A stretch of 64,000 nt of DNA from Atriophallophorus winterbourni (GCA_013407085.1 JACCGJ010000646.1:1-64000); one strand, 5' to 3'. Positions 9,156 to 19,467 are shown, counted from the stretch's first letter. The notes: generated by a model from the letters alone, not told the origin. Program-made: numbers and translations.

Positions 9156-10484
9156 ATGCTTGTGCACAAACCACTGAACAGTGCTGCTCATAACCCTGAC
9201 CGGATGACCCCAAAACGAAAACAAAGCGCACCGGGCTGCATGTGTGCGGTTTGCCGAAAGTCGGTAAGTCCTAAGGCAAAGTCTGTCACATGTTACGATT
9301 GTTTGTCGAAAGTTCATGCTAAATGCGACAAATCGCTGACCTCGGATTTAGTATCGATTATTAATGGAGATAATTGCCCTGGTGTTTGTTATGTTTGTCT
9401 GGTTTGCAAGGCCAAATCAACACCGTCAGCCTCGGCGACGAAAACCCCTGAATATGATATTGAGACGCGTCTAAATGGAATGGAATCCAGTATACAAAAA
9501 CTAAATGAACTGATAATAAACGTCATAAAGACACCGTCGTTACCCGTCGTTACTGCCGAAGAGCCGGTAGATAATCCATCATACTCAACTTTACCACCAA
9601 ACCAATCAATGGAAAAGGTTGAATTCTTGCAGCACAGCACCCAGCAGAGTGTTAAAAGCGTCTTAAAGCCGAAAACGTTCACATCGAAGGCCCCATTAGC
9701 GAAAGTTGCCTCGAAAGGAATTTCTCTTAGTGTTATCTGCACCAACGTGCCAGAGTCGACTGAGACGTTATTTTCGAATAGACATCAGAATGATTTGGCT
9801 GAATGGTTGAAACTGTGCACTCGCATGAATCTCAAAGCGATCCACCCGGTTTCGTTGATTCGCTTGAGTCGTCCTCCCAAAGCGCTACACCAAGATAAGC
9901 CGCGGTTGCTCAAGGTAGTAGTGCAAAATGAGAAGGACTTAGAAGATGTACTTCTGTCGACATACTTGCTACGAGACGACATGGAAAATACATCTCGTGT
10001 ATTTGTTGATGTGCCCTGGTCGGAACGGGCAAAATCGCCACCGAAAGGTAACCAAAATAAAGCAAACGATCGCAACAAGCGCACCCTTATTCTCTTAAAT
10101 GTCCCAGAAGATGCCACCGGTTCAGATACAAAGTGTAAATCCAACCACGACCTACAACAGTGGAGATTTATCAGTAATGCTATCCAAACCACCAATGTAA
10201 CGGTTATCGATACGTTCCGAATCCCGAAGTCATCGAATTACGAAGGTAATGGTCCACGACCCCTTAAACTGACACTTTTGACCACCACTATGGTGAACAC
10301 CGTGCTTAACAACTGGAAACAGTATCGATACAAAGTTCCACGAGAGATCAAAATTGTCGGTAAACACCTGAAAACCTGCTCTATCGTGGAAGTTGCCGGA
10401 CCCGTTGGTACTGAGCACAGTGATGCCGGGACTCCTGCTCCAAAAAACGGATGTCGACCGACTCTATCGGAGTCGGTGATGTAA
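9156..10484 (+). CDS. CR1 ORF1 protein with PHD-type zinc finger
   Basis: ORF1 proteins of CR1 LINEs bind RNA and act as chaperones in the ribonucleoprotein. The first ATG in the open frame is at 9156; the frame is open from 9084. Near the N-terminus a C4HC3 PHD-like finger is visible: C-M-C-A-V-C, C-Y-D-C, H-A-K-C, then C-Y-V-C-L-V-C. A short heptad-like helix follows (E-T-R-L-N-G-M-E-S-S-I-Q-K-L-N-E-L). The C-terminal two thirds hold two similar RRM-like blocks. Each starts with N-V-P-E and has an R-L-S-R-P or R-I-P-K segment and then R-P/L-L-K before a beta strand. The protein is lysine- and arginine-rich and about 440 residues long, usual for the family. The stop lies 34 bp inside ORF2. 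Confidence 0.8.
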   Translation: MLVHKPLNSAAHNPDRMTPKRKQSAPGCMCAVCRKSVSPKAKSVTCYDCLSKVHAKCDKSLTSDLVSIINGDNCPGVCYVCLVCKAKSTPSASATKTPEYDIETRLNGMESSIQKLNELIINVIKTPSLPVVTAEEPVDNPSYSTLPPNQSMEKVEFLQHSTQQSVKSVLKPKTFTSKAPLAKVASKGISLSVICTNVPESTETLFSNRHQNDLAEWLKLCTRMNLKAIHPVSLIRLSRPPKALHQDKPRLLKVVVQNEKDLEDVLLSTYLLRDDMENTSRVFVDVPWSERAKSPPKGNQNKANDRNKRTLILLNVPEDATGSDTKCKSNHDLQQWRFISNAIQTTNVTVIDTFRIPKSSNYEGNGPRPLKLTLLTTTMVNTVLNNWKQYRYKVPREIKIVGKHLKTCSIVEVAGPVGTEHSDAGTPAPKNGCRPTLSESVM

Positions 10485-13108
10485 TATACCCATTAACACG
10501 AGGCCCGCCATCTTTGACACGTACTCAACTTACATGCTCAAATACTCATCATCCAACACTTTTATCAAGATCTACCATCAAATGTTTATACACCAACGCA
10601 CAATGCTTGATAAATAAGTTACCCGAACTAATCGAGCTTCGTCAAAAATATTCACCACTCCTGATAGCCGTAACGGAAACTTGGTTCAATCAGCAATTAG
10701 TTGAGGAGGAAATTTCCATTCCAAACATGTTTCTTTTTCATCGTACTCGAATGGATCGTGGAGGAGGAGGTGTTGCTATTTACTATGATCAACACCTCAC
10801 GTTCAGAGAAATCACGGATAATGATTTGATACTGGAAGATACACTTTGGTGTTCACTTGAATTAGCAACAGGTGAAAACTGTGTTGTTGGTGTGATTTAC
10901 CGACCACCGTCAGCAGACGAAGCATACAATGCTAGTTTAATTGAGAAAACTCAGCTGGTTGTTTCCAGATATCAAAACAACGTCCTGATCATGGGTGACT
11001 TTAATCTCCCGAATTTACTAAAAAGCGAGATTCCACCGGTGAACTCTCTTGATCATCTATTCTACAAAATGTTCAACGAACTTCCTTTATTCAACCACAT
11101 CTCAAGCACCACTCGCTTCAGAGGCACAAACACACCGTCCATTCTCGATCTTGTTCTGACGAGCGAGGAAAATGTCATCGAGGATATCCGTTATGAATCA
11201 CCTCTTGGAAAGAGTGATCATGTAGTCATTGTTTTCGACTATATATCTGAAGCGAAAAGAGCAAGTGATGCTCAGAAGTTGATAAGAAAAATCGATACGG
11301 TTGCATTATCAATGTCTCTTCAAGAAGTCACCGACTGGGCACCGATTAGCACTGATGTCCAACAATGCTGGTCATCGATACTTCAGAAAATCAACCGAAA
11401 AATAGAACTCCACTCAAAATATGTTTCAAAACAACTGAAAAAAGGATTCAAATTCGTGATCCGGAGTCGAACACGGAAATGGATAAAGGTGAGAAACTGT
11501 GCGTGGAGAAGCCACATACTGCATTCAACACCTGAATCTTGGGAATCTTACCGTTTGTTGAGAAACAAAGTTACTAAACTTGTCCAGGAGGATAAAGAAA
11601 AGTATCAAATGAATCTGATGGATAAAATTGAACGAAATCCGAAGCTCCTCTTCCAGATCGTGAACAGAAAGGCCAGGGTAAAGCCAGGTGTTTCTGCTTT
11701 ACTTACAACAACTGGAACTACATCCACAGCTCTCGAAGCCGCTAACGAACTCGCTCAATTTTACTCTAGAGTGTTCTACCCTAACGAGCGCGTATCCTAC
11801 GATATACCTGCATTCAGGTCGCAGAATACAATACACGAAATCGTTGTGAAACCCGAGAGTGTCCTGGTAAAGCTACGCGGGTTAAATACAAAAAAATCCC
11901 CGGGTGCTGATGAAATAACACCATTCATCCTAAAGCAATGCGCCCATGCTCTATTCTCACCACTCTCTGACCTTTTCAACCTGTCCTTGAGTTGTAGCAC
12001 GGTTGCTAATGACTGGAAATGTGGACTAATCACTCCGATATACAAAGGAGGGAACCGATCTGATGTGTCTAACTACAGACCAGTCACGTTGTTGCCAGTG
12101 GTCTCTAAAGTTCTTGAACGACTTGTGGCCGACGAACTTATCAAACACTTGGAACAAAATAAGCTTCTTTCCATCGCACAGCACGGATTCAGGACAAGAC
12201 ACTCCTGTCTCACCAATCTTCTCATAACTCTTGATAATTGGACTCGAGCCGTGGACGATGGATGCCCTATCCATGCTTGTTACTTGGACATGTCTAAAGC
12301 TTTTGATCGTGTTAACCACAGCATACTGCTACAAAAATTGGAGCAGCTCGGGGTATGCGGCAGATTACTGGCCTGGATAAAGGACTACTTGACTGGTAGA
12401 GTTATAAGGGTTAGAGTTGATGGGGCACTATCAAGCCCAATAGAAGTTACAAGTGGCGTACCTCAAGGCTCAGTCTTGGGGCCAATACTCTTCCTCGTGT
12501 ACGCGAATGATATACCTGAAATCGTACGCAGAAAAATCATTTTATTTGCGGATGACATCAAAGTCTGGACTAGCATACGCACCATAGAAGATTGCGAAAT
12601 TCTCCAAAAAGATCTCGAAGCACTTCATAATTGGTCCTTGCGGAACTGCTTACCATTCAACATCCAAAAATGTAAAATGTTGAACGTCGGTAAATCATTC
12701 GAATTCACATACTCTCTGGGATCTCAGCAACTTTCATGGGTTACTGAAGAGAAAGACCTGGGCGTGTGGATTAGCAGTAACCTGAAGTCTTCACGGCACT
12801 GTTCTGTTGTATACAAAAAGTCCTGCCAAATCTTAGCATTGCTCAGAAGGATCTTTGGTCGTTTCTCAAAGCAGATACTCCCACGTATAATTAACACCTA
12901 TATCAGACCAACAATGGAGTATGCTGTTCAAGCATGGTCCCCATGGTTACAAAAGGACATGACCTTGCTGCAAACGAGGTATACACCCGCACCAAAACTG
13001 GGGACCGGGCTACACAACCAGGACATACGGAGAGTGGATTGCAAACACCTAAACCTCTTGACTTTTCGTACCGTCGTACAGGGGGGTGACTTTGATCCTG
13101 CTTTTTAA
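10451..13108 (+). CDS. CR1 ORF2: APE endonuclease and reverse transcriptase
   Basis: ORF2 supplies the nicking endonuclease and the reverse transcriptase of the LINE. The APE domain is at about residues 43-265, with Y-T-N-A-Q, E-T-W-F, V-I-Y-R-P-P, M-G-D-F-N-L-P (about 181) and S-D-H (about 254). RT covers about 470-770, with K-S-P-G-A-D, L-I-T-P-I-Y-K-G-G, N-Y-R-P-V-T-L-L-P, Y-L-D-M-S-K-A-F-D (about 610), S-G-V-P-Q-G-S-V-L-G-P and the catalytic F-A-D-D (about 698). After M-E-Y-A-V-Q-A-W-S-P near residue 825 the C-terminal sequence drifts. A frameshift near 13075 diverts the frame into a premature stop; the expected G-D-L-I-L-L-F-N-I-L continues in another frame. Catalytic residues are intact but the C-terminus is lost. 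The start overlaps ORF1. Confidence 0.85.
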   Translation: MSTDSIGVGDVIYPLTRGPPSLTRTQLTCSNTHHPTLLSRSTIKCLYTNAQCLINKLPELIELRQKYSPLLIAVTETWFNQQLVEEEISIPNMFLFHRTRMDRGGGGVAIYYDQHLTFREITDNDLILEDTLWCSLELATGENCVVGVIYRPPSADEAYNASLIEKTQLVVSRYQNNVLIMGDFNLPNLLKSEIPPVNSLDHLFYKMFNELPLFNHISSTTRFRGTNTPSILDLVLTSEENVIEDIRYESPLGKSDHVVIVFDYISEAKRASDAQKLIRKIDTVALSMSLQEVTDWAPISTDVQQCWSSILQKINRKIELHSKYVSKQLKKGFKFVIRSRTRKWIKVRNCAWRSHILHSTPESWESYRLLRNKVTKLVQEDKEKYQMNLMDKIERNPKLLFQIVNRKARVKPGVSALLTTTGTTSTALEAANELAQFYSRVFYPNERVSYDIPAFRSQNTIHEIVVKPESVLVKLRGLNTKKSPGADEITPFILKQCAHALFSPLSDLFNLSLSCSTVANDWKCGLITPIYKGGNRSDVSNYRPVTLLPVVSKVLERLVADELIKHLEQNKLLSIAQHGFRTRHSCLTNLLITLDNWTRAVDDGCPIHACYLDMSKAFDRVNHSILLQKLEQLGVCGRLLAWIKDYLTGRVIRVRVDGALSSPIEVTSGVPQGSVLGPILFLVYANDIPEIVRRKIILFADDIKVWTSIRTIEDCEILQKDLEALHNWSLRNCLPFNIQKCKMLNVGKSFEFTYSLGSQQLSWVTEEKDLGVWISSNLKSSRHCSVVYKKSCQILALLRRIFGRFSKQILPRIINTYIRPTMEYAVQAWSPWLQKDMTLLQTRYTPAPKLGTGLHNQDIRRVDCKHLNLLTFRTVVQGGDFDPAF

Positions 13109-13330
13109 CATTTTGCATACAGGGGATCACCCACTTGAAATTGTTTCATCGGCAAGAAGCACGTGGTACGCAAACATCCATGGATACAAGTTAATTACTT
13201 TCACTCTCCAGATCAAATTGTCGAAGGTTTTTCTTTGCTGTCCGGGTTTGTTTTCATGAAACTCCCGCCCCCACATTCTCATTTGCGCAACAAGCCTGAT
13301 GAAATGTTCAAGGCTGTGTGAACTTGACAA

Positions 13331-14756
13331 GTATATGTGACCAAACCCAACCTTGCACTGAATACACTGCTGACTTTACATGTGTATAAAACATTTGTGT
13401 GTTTTATGAATTCCCTATATTTTTAATCTGTGGTTACTGCGAAGTATTTACTTTTTGGACAATTAAAACTTTGAATTACTTCGAATTACTTTGAATAAAA
13501 TTGTGAAAACTATCATACAGAATTGTTTTTAAGATTAATTTTTTGCGTAAGAACATAGTCGTTTATATAGGACTCATGTGACATCCTAATTCGTCCAAGA
13601 TTCCGGCTTGTACTACGTGAGTTGGTAAGCTGTTCCAAAATTGCACAATTCAGACAGCAGTACAAAATTCAATGCTCTTTGTGAAGGTTGAAGCAGTGAC
13701 AACGGAAATGTATTTTATGTGTTGAGTGTTGGAATCGAAATCAGGTTAATAATGCGCATGGTTGTGGAGTGTTCTGTAAGAAAAAATGGATGTTTTTATT
13801 GGGTTTTTTGTTAGCGTCGGTACATAAAAACATTTAACAATTGTGAATGCAGGTTTGTGATCTTCAACGTATTGCATTAGATAGAACGGTGTCAGCGGCA
13901 GTTGATGGAAAAGGTGAACAATGAATAATGCTAAGAGGCACGGAGATTTATCACGCAAGTCACTGGAGAAAAATAATATATCTGGGAAACTGGCTCAGGG
14001 GAGAAGAGTTTGGTACAGGTGACGCTTTACTGTAAGTAGAAGAGGATACTGCCACTGTTTATTGACCGATTTTTTGTATAGATAATCCTATTTTGGATTA
14101 TAAGTTTATATTTATTTATGAAATTACTCACTTAGGTTTTTGTCACTACAATCCAATCTCAAGAACTTGAGGTCACACGTAAATAAAGATAAGTGAATTC
14201 TATCAGAAAGCCACGAGCATAGGTCTCACAGCATTTCAAAAATCAAATAAAGAATATTCAGCAGTGGATTCACCAACCTATTATTGGTTGTCTGCTCTAA
14301 TTTTGTTATCTCGGGTCCCTGTGGTTGACTGGTTAGCGAAATCTATGCAATTTTAAAAGGTGCCAATTTTTGGGATTTATATCAATCCTCATTTATTTTA
14401 TTCTTCATTTCTTTTGTGCAAAATAGTAGTCAAAGAAAAGACGGTTTTCAAAATTCACATAGCAGGAGTCGTTAATATGCCGTTTAAACCTGAGATCTTT
14501 TGTGAAATTCCCCGTCAACTGCAGTCGTGTTGCAGTAGTTTACTTGATTCTTCCTTGTTGAAACTGGGTACACCATAAAAGATAACAGCTTGAAGATTTA
14601 ATTCTTCTTTCGCTAGTTTCAGATTGATGAGACGGAGTTGTGGTTTTACCAAAGGAAAATAGGGAAATTTCATACAGCGAATGCTTTTACAACTAGAAGC
14701 GATTAGGCGAGCAAGATATTTTCTACATCTTGTACAGACGATACAGCTTTGCTGTA
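13331..14756. other. Intergenic, nothing recognised
   Basis: AT-rich sequence. The short open frames (such as 14360-14578) lack recognisable motifs, start context or splice support. I call no gene. Confidence 0.4.
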
Positions 14757-14815
14757 ATAATAATAATTAATATTATTATTATAATAGTAATACTACTACT
14801 ACTATAAATAATAAA
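14757..14815. repeat. AAT/ATT/ACT trinucleotide microsatellite
   Basis: Imperfect run of AAT, ATT and ACT triplets. Such runs in this window usually mark LINE 3' ends. Confidence 0.8.
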
Positions 14816-14849
14816 TTATTTTCATGATTATCTATTTACAAGTCGTTAG

Positions 14850-15200
14850 TAGTGTCAGGTTACCTTGTGTCTAGGCATGTTTCATCAAAGACTGGGGCTT
14901 GTATCACATTTGTCTATGCTTATTATACCTCATTTAGTATATTATTTTCCTCTCTTTAACTTCAAAGTATAATTATCATCATTTACATACTTAAATGTCT
15001 GTGGTAAACACATTTACCATACACAATTTCTAATCATCAAAAAATATTTTACGATTATCTATTTACAACTGTGTATTAGTGTCAGGTTAACTAAGGTACC
15101 TGAACATAAACATAACTTCGCAAATTTCATATTGATGACCTCTCACCTTGCTGGTGAAGAGAATGTTTCGTCCTATTTCAGTAAATCTATCTAAGAACTC
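14850..15200 (+). repeat. Dispersed LINE 3' UTR-like repeat
   Basis: GTGTCAGGTTAC and the following 130 bp resemble 34000-34130, including the block around CACATTTGTCTATGCTTATT. Near 15130 it contains CTCACCTTGCTGGTGAAGAG, the motif also found at 1250 and 42415 at the ends of plus-strand CR1 copies. I read it as an untranslated LINE 3' end. Confidence 0.5.
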
Positions 15201-15399
15201 GTAATTCTACTGACTTTAAGATTTCACTAGTGCTGTCCCATGTCAGCGTGTCCCTTAACGTAACGGATTCAATGCAACCGTCAAACTGATCTTGCATCCA
15301 ATGCCCTAGAAGTCGTGCCAGTTTATCCTTTTACCCAAGTATTCAACCTCTGGCTCGGTACCAAATAAACGTAACCTCATTCAAGCCCGTTCCCTCAGT

Positions 15400-15780
15400 T
15401 CCTATTTTCCAATCCCCATTGTTTGATTTAAAACAATTTCAATGTTTATATTAATGTTGTTTATTCATTTTTCTGCAGCATAACAATATAATCATTTGCT
15501 TTATTTTCTTCGTACATTTGTTCTTTTCATCGTCTTGCACTCTTCTTATTCTCTCGTCTGGATAATCGACCTGAATTAAATGTCATTATTCATGAATATT
15601 TTATAACATTTTCCTTTCCATGTAGCTTACCATTTCCAATTTTGAACGAAGCAAAATCATTTCTGGATTTGAATTTAATTTAATTAATTTAATTCTATTA
15701 TTTTGCTGTAGACATTTTGAAAACTTGATCATGTATTTCATGCCTTGGTTCACCAAGAATAAATTATTATTATTATTAAT

Positions 15781-15835
<55 letters not shown>

Positions 15836-15838
15836 TAA
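15400..15838 (+). repeat. LINE 3' UTR with AATAAA and (AAT)n tail
   Basis: Non-coding sequence ends in CACCAAGAATAAATTATTATT and a long AAT run at 15766-15838. An AATAAA signal directly before a trinucleotide tail is the expected 3' terminus of a retroposed LINE. No RT coding part is attached upstream, so the copy is 5'-truncated. Confidence 0.5.
15766..15838. repeat. (AAT)n microsatellite
   Basis: Almost perfect run of TAA/AAT triplets, about 70 bp, at the end of a LINE-like 3' UTR. Confidence 0.9.
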
Positions 15839-15944
15839 TTTTGTTCTAGGAAATACTAGGATTGTAAATCATGATTTGTAATTTCTATCTGGTTTGTACA
15901 AGCAAATTGTTGTATGAACATTTGCAAATAATTTTCAAGGTTAT

Positions 15945-16690
15945 TTCATCAGCAGAATTTGTCGTTCGATAAATATAAAGGTAACAGTAATTACAAGTGG
16001 CTTTCGGATAATTTGTACGTGATCCGATATTATACAAAAACACTGGCATTGCGAGGAAAAGTCAAAGAATGTTCCCGACAGCACAAAGGTTTAACGGATA
16101 ATGTCCATCGAGGATACGTGAAGATATCTGTTGTTGATTTTCTAAGAGTTTTCATTTTGAATGTTCGAAATAGATTAATCTATCCTTATTATGAACCGTT
16201 TCTTCTGTCCGTTAGGCGAAAAGAATTTATTCCACTAGGTTGAGGTCTCCTGCGGGCCAGTTTCATTCGGGTTTTGATTGAGAAATTATGCTGCAAATAA
16301 ATACTCGAAAGCGAGAGAACGTTCTTTCGAACGTTATGGAAATATATTTAATATCAATAGCTAGGAATGCCAATATTATATAAACCTCCAGGTAGAACAT
16401 GTAAGTTAAAAAGATTGCGAATTTTTCTATGTTGAAGAGAGAAACTAGATGTGATTTGAATTTATTTAAAGAGGAGCTGATTCTTATATATTTTGGAAGA
16501 AGATTCCACAGTTCCGCATATTTAGCCAAGAAGAAATTTTTCCTCGTTTTACTACCAAACCTTGGTAATTTATTATTTTTTTCACTGTTTCTGAAGCTGT
16601 ACTTAAAATCATGTTGTATATGATGATTCCAACTTATTTCTATATTATCTGTTGACAGTATTTTCAAAAATAAGATAAGATTATGCTTGA
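15945..16690 (-). pseudogene. CR1-like LINE 3' end, inverted copy of 39887-40560
   Basis: Minus-strand translation of 16667-16263 gives an RT C-terminus with K-L-P-R-F, A-K-Y-A-E-L-W-N-L-L-P-K-Y-I-R and S-S-S-L-N-K-F-K-S-H-L. The same protein and the following UTR occur on the plus strand at 39887-40560. The UTR match includes CTCGCAATGCCAGTG (reverse complement near 16055). The copy is 5'-truncated and dead. Confidence 0.75.
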
Positions 16691-16769
16691 GTCTGCGAAA
16701 CCATAAGGGATTGAGGTTCAGTTGTATACATTATCCTCTATACGATTGTTTGGTGTTATAACCGATGAT

Positions 16770-16840
16770 GGATAATAATATTAATAATAATATTATTGAT
16801 AATAATAATAATAACGATAATAATTATTATAATAATGTAC
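16770..16840. repeat. AAT-rich microsatellite
   Basis: Interrupted run of AAT/ATT triplets next to a LINE end. Confidence 0.8.
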
Positions 16841-17260
16841 ATTCTCGATTAAAACAAGTCATGCAATTTAGAATCAGCTGTTTTGAACAAAAACATGAAA
16901 TAAAACAGTAATTTAACAATGTTAGTGTTGAATATAATTACATATTTTTTGGTTGCAACAAAAATAATAGCTGCATAACAATCGTTCACAGAATAGCTTA
17001 CACGAAACATAAAAATGGATAGCTGAGTAAAAATAAATAATGAAACTTCACATTTATTCAACGTAACCGTAAGTGCGTGAAATATAGAAAAGGAATTAAT
17101 TACATTTTGGATAGGTCCGAATAGTACTGTTTATTCATGAATGATGATTGGCGTGTATATTTAAACGGGTCTAACCGGATTGAGAATAATAACTATTTTT
17201 TCGTGATAATTTTAGTTTATTCTTGGTGAAACATCGTCGGACCGATAAATACAAATACTG
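16841..17260. other. AT-rich spacer
   Basis: No recognisable coding or structural feature. Confidence 0.4.
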
Positions 17261-17265
17261 ACTCA

Positions 17266-18046
17266 ATGTTACGCTCTGAAAACTCACTTAAATGCATCTA
17301 TACCAATGCTCAAAGTTTGTTCAACAAATTGACTGAACTGACCGAGCTGTGCAAACGATACACGCCAGACCTCGTTGCTGTTACTAACACCTGGTTTGAA
17401 TCCTGTATGACTGAAAGTGAACTCTCAATGCCCAACATGATGCTAATACGAAACAATCGCCCAAAAACGTGGTGGTGTGGCTTTATACTGTCACGGCACG
17501 AAAATTCACAATCCAAACCTTGATTTCGACACCCTCTGGTGCAGTCTCACGAATGTGTCACAGGACGATTGCATTCTTGTAATCATATATCGCCCTCCAG
17601 CCTCGAATGATCCTTAAAATGACAGGTTATTACAAGCGCTAAATTATGCTGGAGAGAAGCGTAGCTCGCAATTACTATTCATGGAGGACTTCAATCTTCC
17701 TCATCTCTTTGCCAGATCCGATCACACTCTACACACATTTGATTACAAATTTCGTGAAGTCATCGGCATGATTCCACTTCATAATCATGTGTTTGACTTC
17801 ACTCATATAAGAAGATCAGAAATGCCATCCATTTTGGATATAATCTTTACTTTCGAGAAAACAGCAGTTAATGGTGTTGAGTACATTGCGCACCTCGGTC
17901 GGAGTGATCATCTGATGCTAGCCTTTGAGTTTGTTTGCAGTGATAGACGAGTTTGTGCGTCCGCCAAACAATTCAGAAAGATCGACTACGCGGGTCTACG
18001 TGGATCGCTTGGGCTAGTAAATTGTGAAGAACTTGATCTGCACAAC
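17266..18046 (+). pseudogene. CR1-like LINE ORF2, endonuclease half (left part, split by an LTR element)
   Basis: The open frame from 17266 starts C-I-Y-T-N-A-Q-S-L-F-N-K-L, the APE N-terminus, closely like the CR1 at 10451. Near 17590 I-Y-R-P-P-A follows in another frame, then E-D-F-N-L-P-H-L at 17681 and G-R-S-D-H-L near 17900. The frame is cut at 18046 within a segment equivalent to residues 295-310 of the intact ORF2. It resumes at 20955, beyond the LTR retrotransposon. At least two frameshifts predate or follow the interruption. Confidence 0.75.
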
Positions 18047-18290
18047 TGTTATAGCTGTGGGGTGTTGCACTGGCCCAGCCGTTAGTCAGAAAACACAACC
18101 GAACTCGAATTCGTGTATTGGCCGAATGAATGAATAACACAAAGTTGTAAGTGAATAATAATCACAATATGCACGAACTATCGATCTTGATTGATGATTA
18201 ATCTATAGTTCGTTCACTGTCAACAATCGATTTATGATTAACGATCAATGTGGTGCACGCGAGGCATGGCACGTTCGCTGCTCCGCAGCA
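18047..18290 (-). repeat. 3' LTR of the Gypsy element
   Basis: TG...CA ends, 244 bp, about 94% identical by eye to the LTR at 20710-20954. Confidence 0.88.
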
Positions 18291-18648
18291 CCTCCCTTTT
18301 CCGAAGTCTCTTCACGTAGTTTTTCCGGTAAGCGTCAATGTTCAGCCGATTCACAGGGTATCGCATGCGTTGCGATCTTCTTAATGGTTTGCTTGTGTTG
18401 ACGTTCGGCTCCGTCATCGGCTCTGTGTCTTGTGATGCGGACTGTGGCAAGCCAAACGTGTCTAGTAATAAGTGTAATGGCGTTTCACAATTTTCAGTCT
18501 GGTTCTCAGTAGACTTCGTCTGGCGGCTTCTAATATGATTGATATGTCTTGTTTGTATCACTCCCCCAGAACGGACCTTATGAAGAACGGTTTTAACAGG
18601 TTGTATAATAACGGCAGGGTCCCAGTTTGAGCCGTTACTTCGGAACAT
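18238..18648 (-). pseudogene. Gypsy pol C-terminal tail
   Basis: An open stretch of 136 codons runs from the internal region into the 3' LTR. It shows M-F-R-S-N-G-S-N-W-D-P-A-V-I and H-K-V-R-S-G-G-V-I-Q-T-R-H-I-N-H-I-R, the chromodomain-like tail after integrase, then the P-L-R-R-S-Q-R-M-R-Y-P-V-N-R-L motif typical of pol ends in this clade. It is separated from the upstream chimeric frame by a stop or frameshift near 18690. Confidence 0.7.
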
Positions 18649-18690
18649 GCGTACATAAACCGTTTCTCCAGACTTGTAGACTATTTTGTG

Positions 18691-19467
18691 TTAAGTGGGT
18701 GCGTTGAGGTTTGATTGAGTGTCCGATCGTGGATTCGTATTCGGGAGCATGGCCTCGTTTGCTGTTCGTATGGGTCGTCCCAAAAGACATTCGGCTGGTG
18801 ACACTTTATTCGGAGTTGCTGGATTTTCAAGATGTGACCCACGAGCAATGCCTCTTCTGTGGTCACCTCTAAAACTAGATGATGCATTTGCTCCGCCTGT
18901 TCCGCGAGCACCACGTGAACCTGGTGCGTCACGTCCACGCCCAAATCCAAGACCGCCTAATCTGCGAGGTGGTCGATCACTTTCATTCAAACGATCCGTG
19001 AACGTAAAGTTGATTCCAGATTTGTCCTCCACCCGAACTTCCTTGTTGTTATGCTCATTTAAATCTTTTTCTTTAGAAACCTCAACATTTTTGCGGTGAT
19101 TCACCATGTTTTTAGAAACGTCTTTTTTATCATAAGCTTTTTGTGTACCCTTCGTTGCCAAAGTAATTACGGGCTTCGTTGATGAACGCATTGCTTTGTA
19201 TTCTTCGAGGTTATACATCTTTGGTTCTTCTGGCATTTCAGTGTTTTCGTGCGATGCATCAAATGGCTCAACATTCTCTTTTGCCTCAAGAACCTCTGCA
19301 CCATTTTTAGCCTGACCGTCCGGAGATTGCTCATTGCTGAGCAGTCCAGACCGTTGAATTTTAAATTGACCAGATGGTTCTCGATAATCCGTGTATGCAA
19401 AGCCACGCCCTCTGGAGGGACGGCCGCGTACACGACTCCATGGACCTTTCGGCTCTGGCCATGACAC
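18691..19467 (-). CDS. Chimeric frame: integrase pieces flanking a SERBP1/HABP4-like insert
   Basis: One uninterrupted minus-strand frame of 258 codons; its open part extends upstream to about 19514. The 5' end encodes the last zinc-finger pair C-Q-N-C and the linker W-P-E-P-K-G-P-W-S-R-V that normally leads into the catalytic core. At that point about 200 unrelated residues follow. The frame then returns to integrase with T-P-N-K-V-S-P-A-E-C-L-L-G-R-P-I-R-T. The catalytic D,D-35-E residues are absent. Since both junctions keep the frame, the fusion may have been translated. It has no obvious start codon of its own and would be made as part of pol. Confidence 0.6.
   Translation of the reverse strand: MSWPEPKGPWSRVRGRPSRGRGFAYTDYREPSGQFKIQRSGLLSNEQSPDGQAKNGAEVLEAKENVEPFDASHENTEMPEEPKMYNLEEYKAMRSSTKPVITLATKGTQKAYDKKDVSKNMVNHRKNVEVSKEKDLNEHNNKEVRVEDKSGINFTFTDRLNESDRPPRRLGGLGFGRGRDAPGSRGARGTGGANASSSFRGDHRRGIARGSHLENPATPNKVSPAECLLGRPIRTANEAMLPNTNPRSDTQSNLNAPT
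18829..19428 (-). other. Captured host-like segment resembling SERBP1/HABP4 RNA-binding protein
   Basis: The insert is low-complexity and charged, unlike retroelement proteins. It starts R-G-R-P-S-R-G-R-G-F-A-Y-T-D-Y-R and has E-E-P-K-M-Y-N-L-E-E-Y-K-A-M in its middle. It ends with I-N-F-T-F-T-D-R, R-P-P-R-R-L-G-G-L-G-F-G-R-G-R and further RG repeats. The HABP4/SERBP1 family has RGG regions around a central E-x-x-x-x-T-L-D/E-E-W/Y-K-A block and a late F-x-F-x-D element in the same order. That family binds mRNA and ribosomes in the cytoplasm. No intron is visible, which suggests an origin from mRNA. The family call is from memory, without a database search. Confidence 0.5.

Larger units (their letters stand above)
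8830..13330 (+). mobile_element. Nearly full-length CR1-like non-LTR retrotransposon
   Basis: The element has about 300 bp of presumed 5' UTR, ORF1 (9156-10484), ORF2 (10451-13108, overlapping ORF1 by 34 bp in another frame) and a decayed ORF2 end to about 13330. CR1 LINEs move by target-primed reverse transcription. Two long clean frames make this the youngest-looking CR1 in the window. The end of ORF2 is damaged near 12980-13080, and I see no clear 3' microsatellite tail, so the copy may be inactive. The 5' border is an estimate. Confidence 0.8.
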
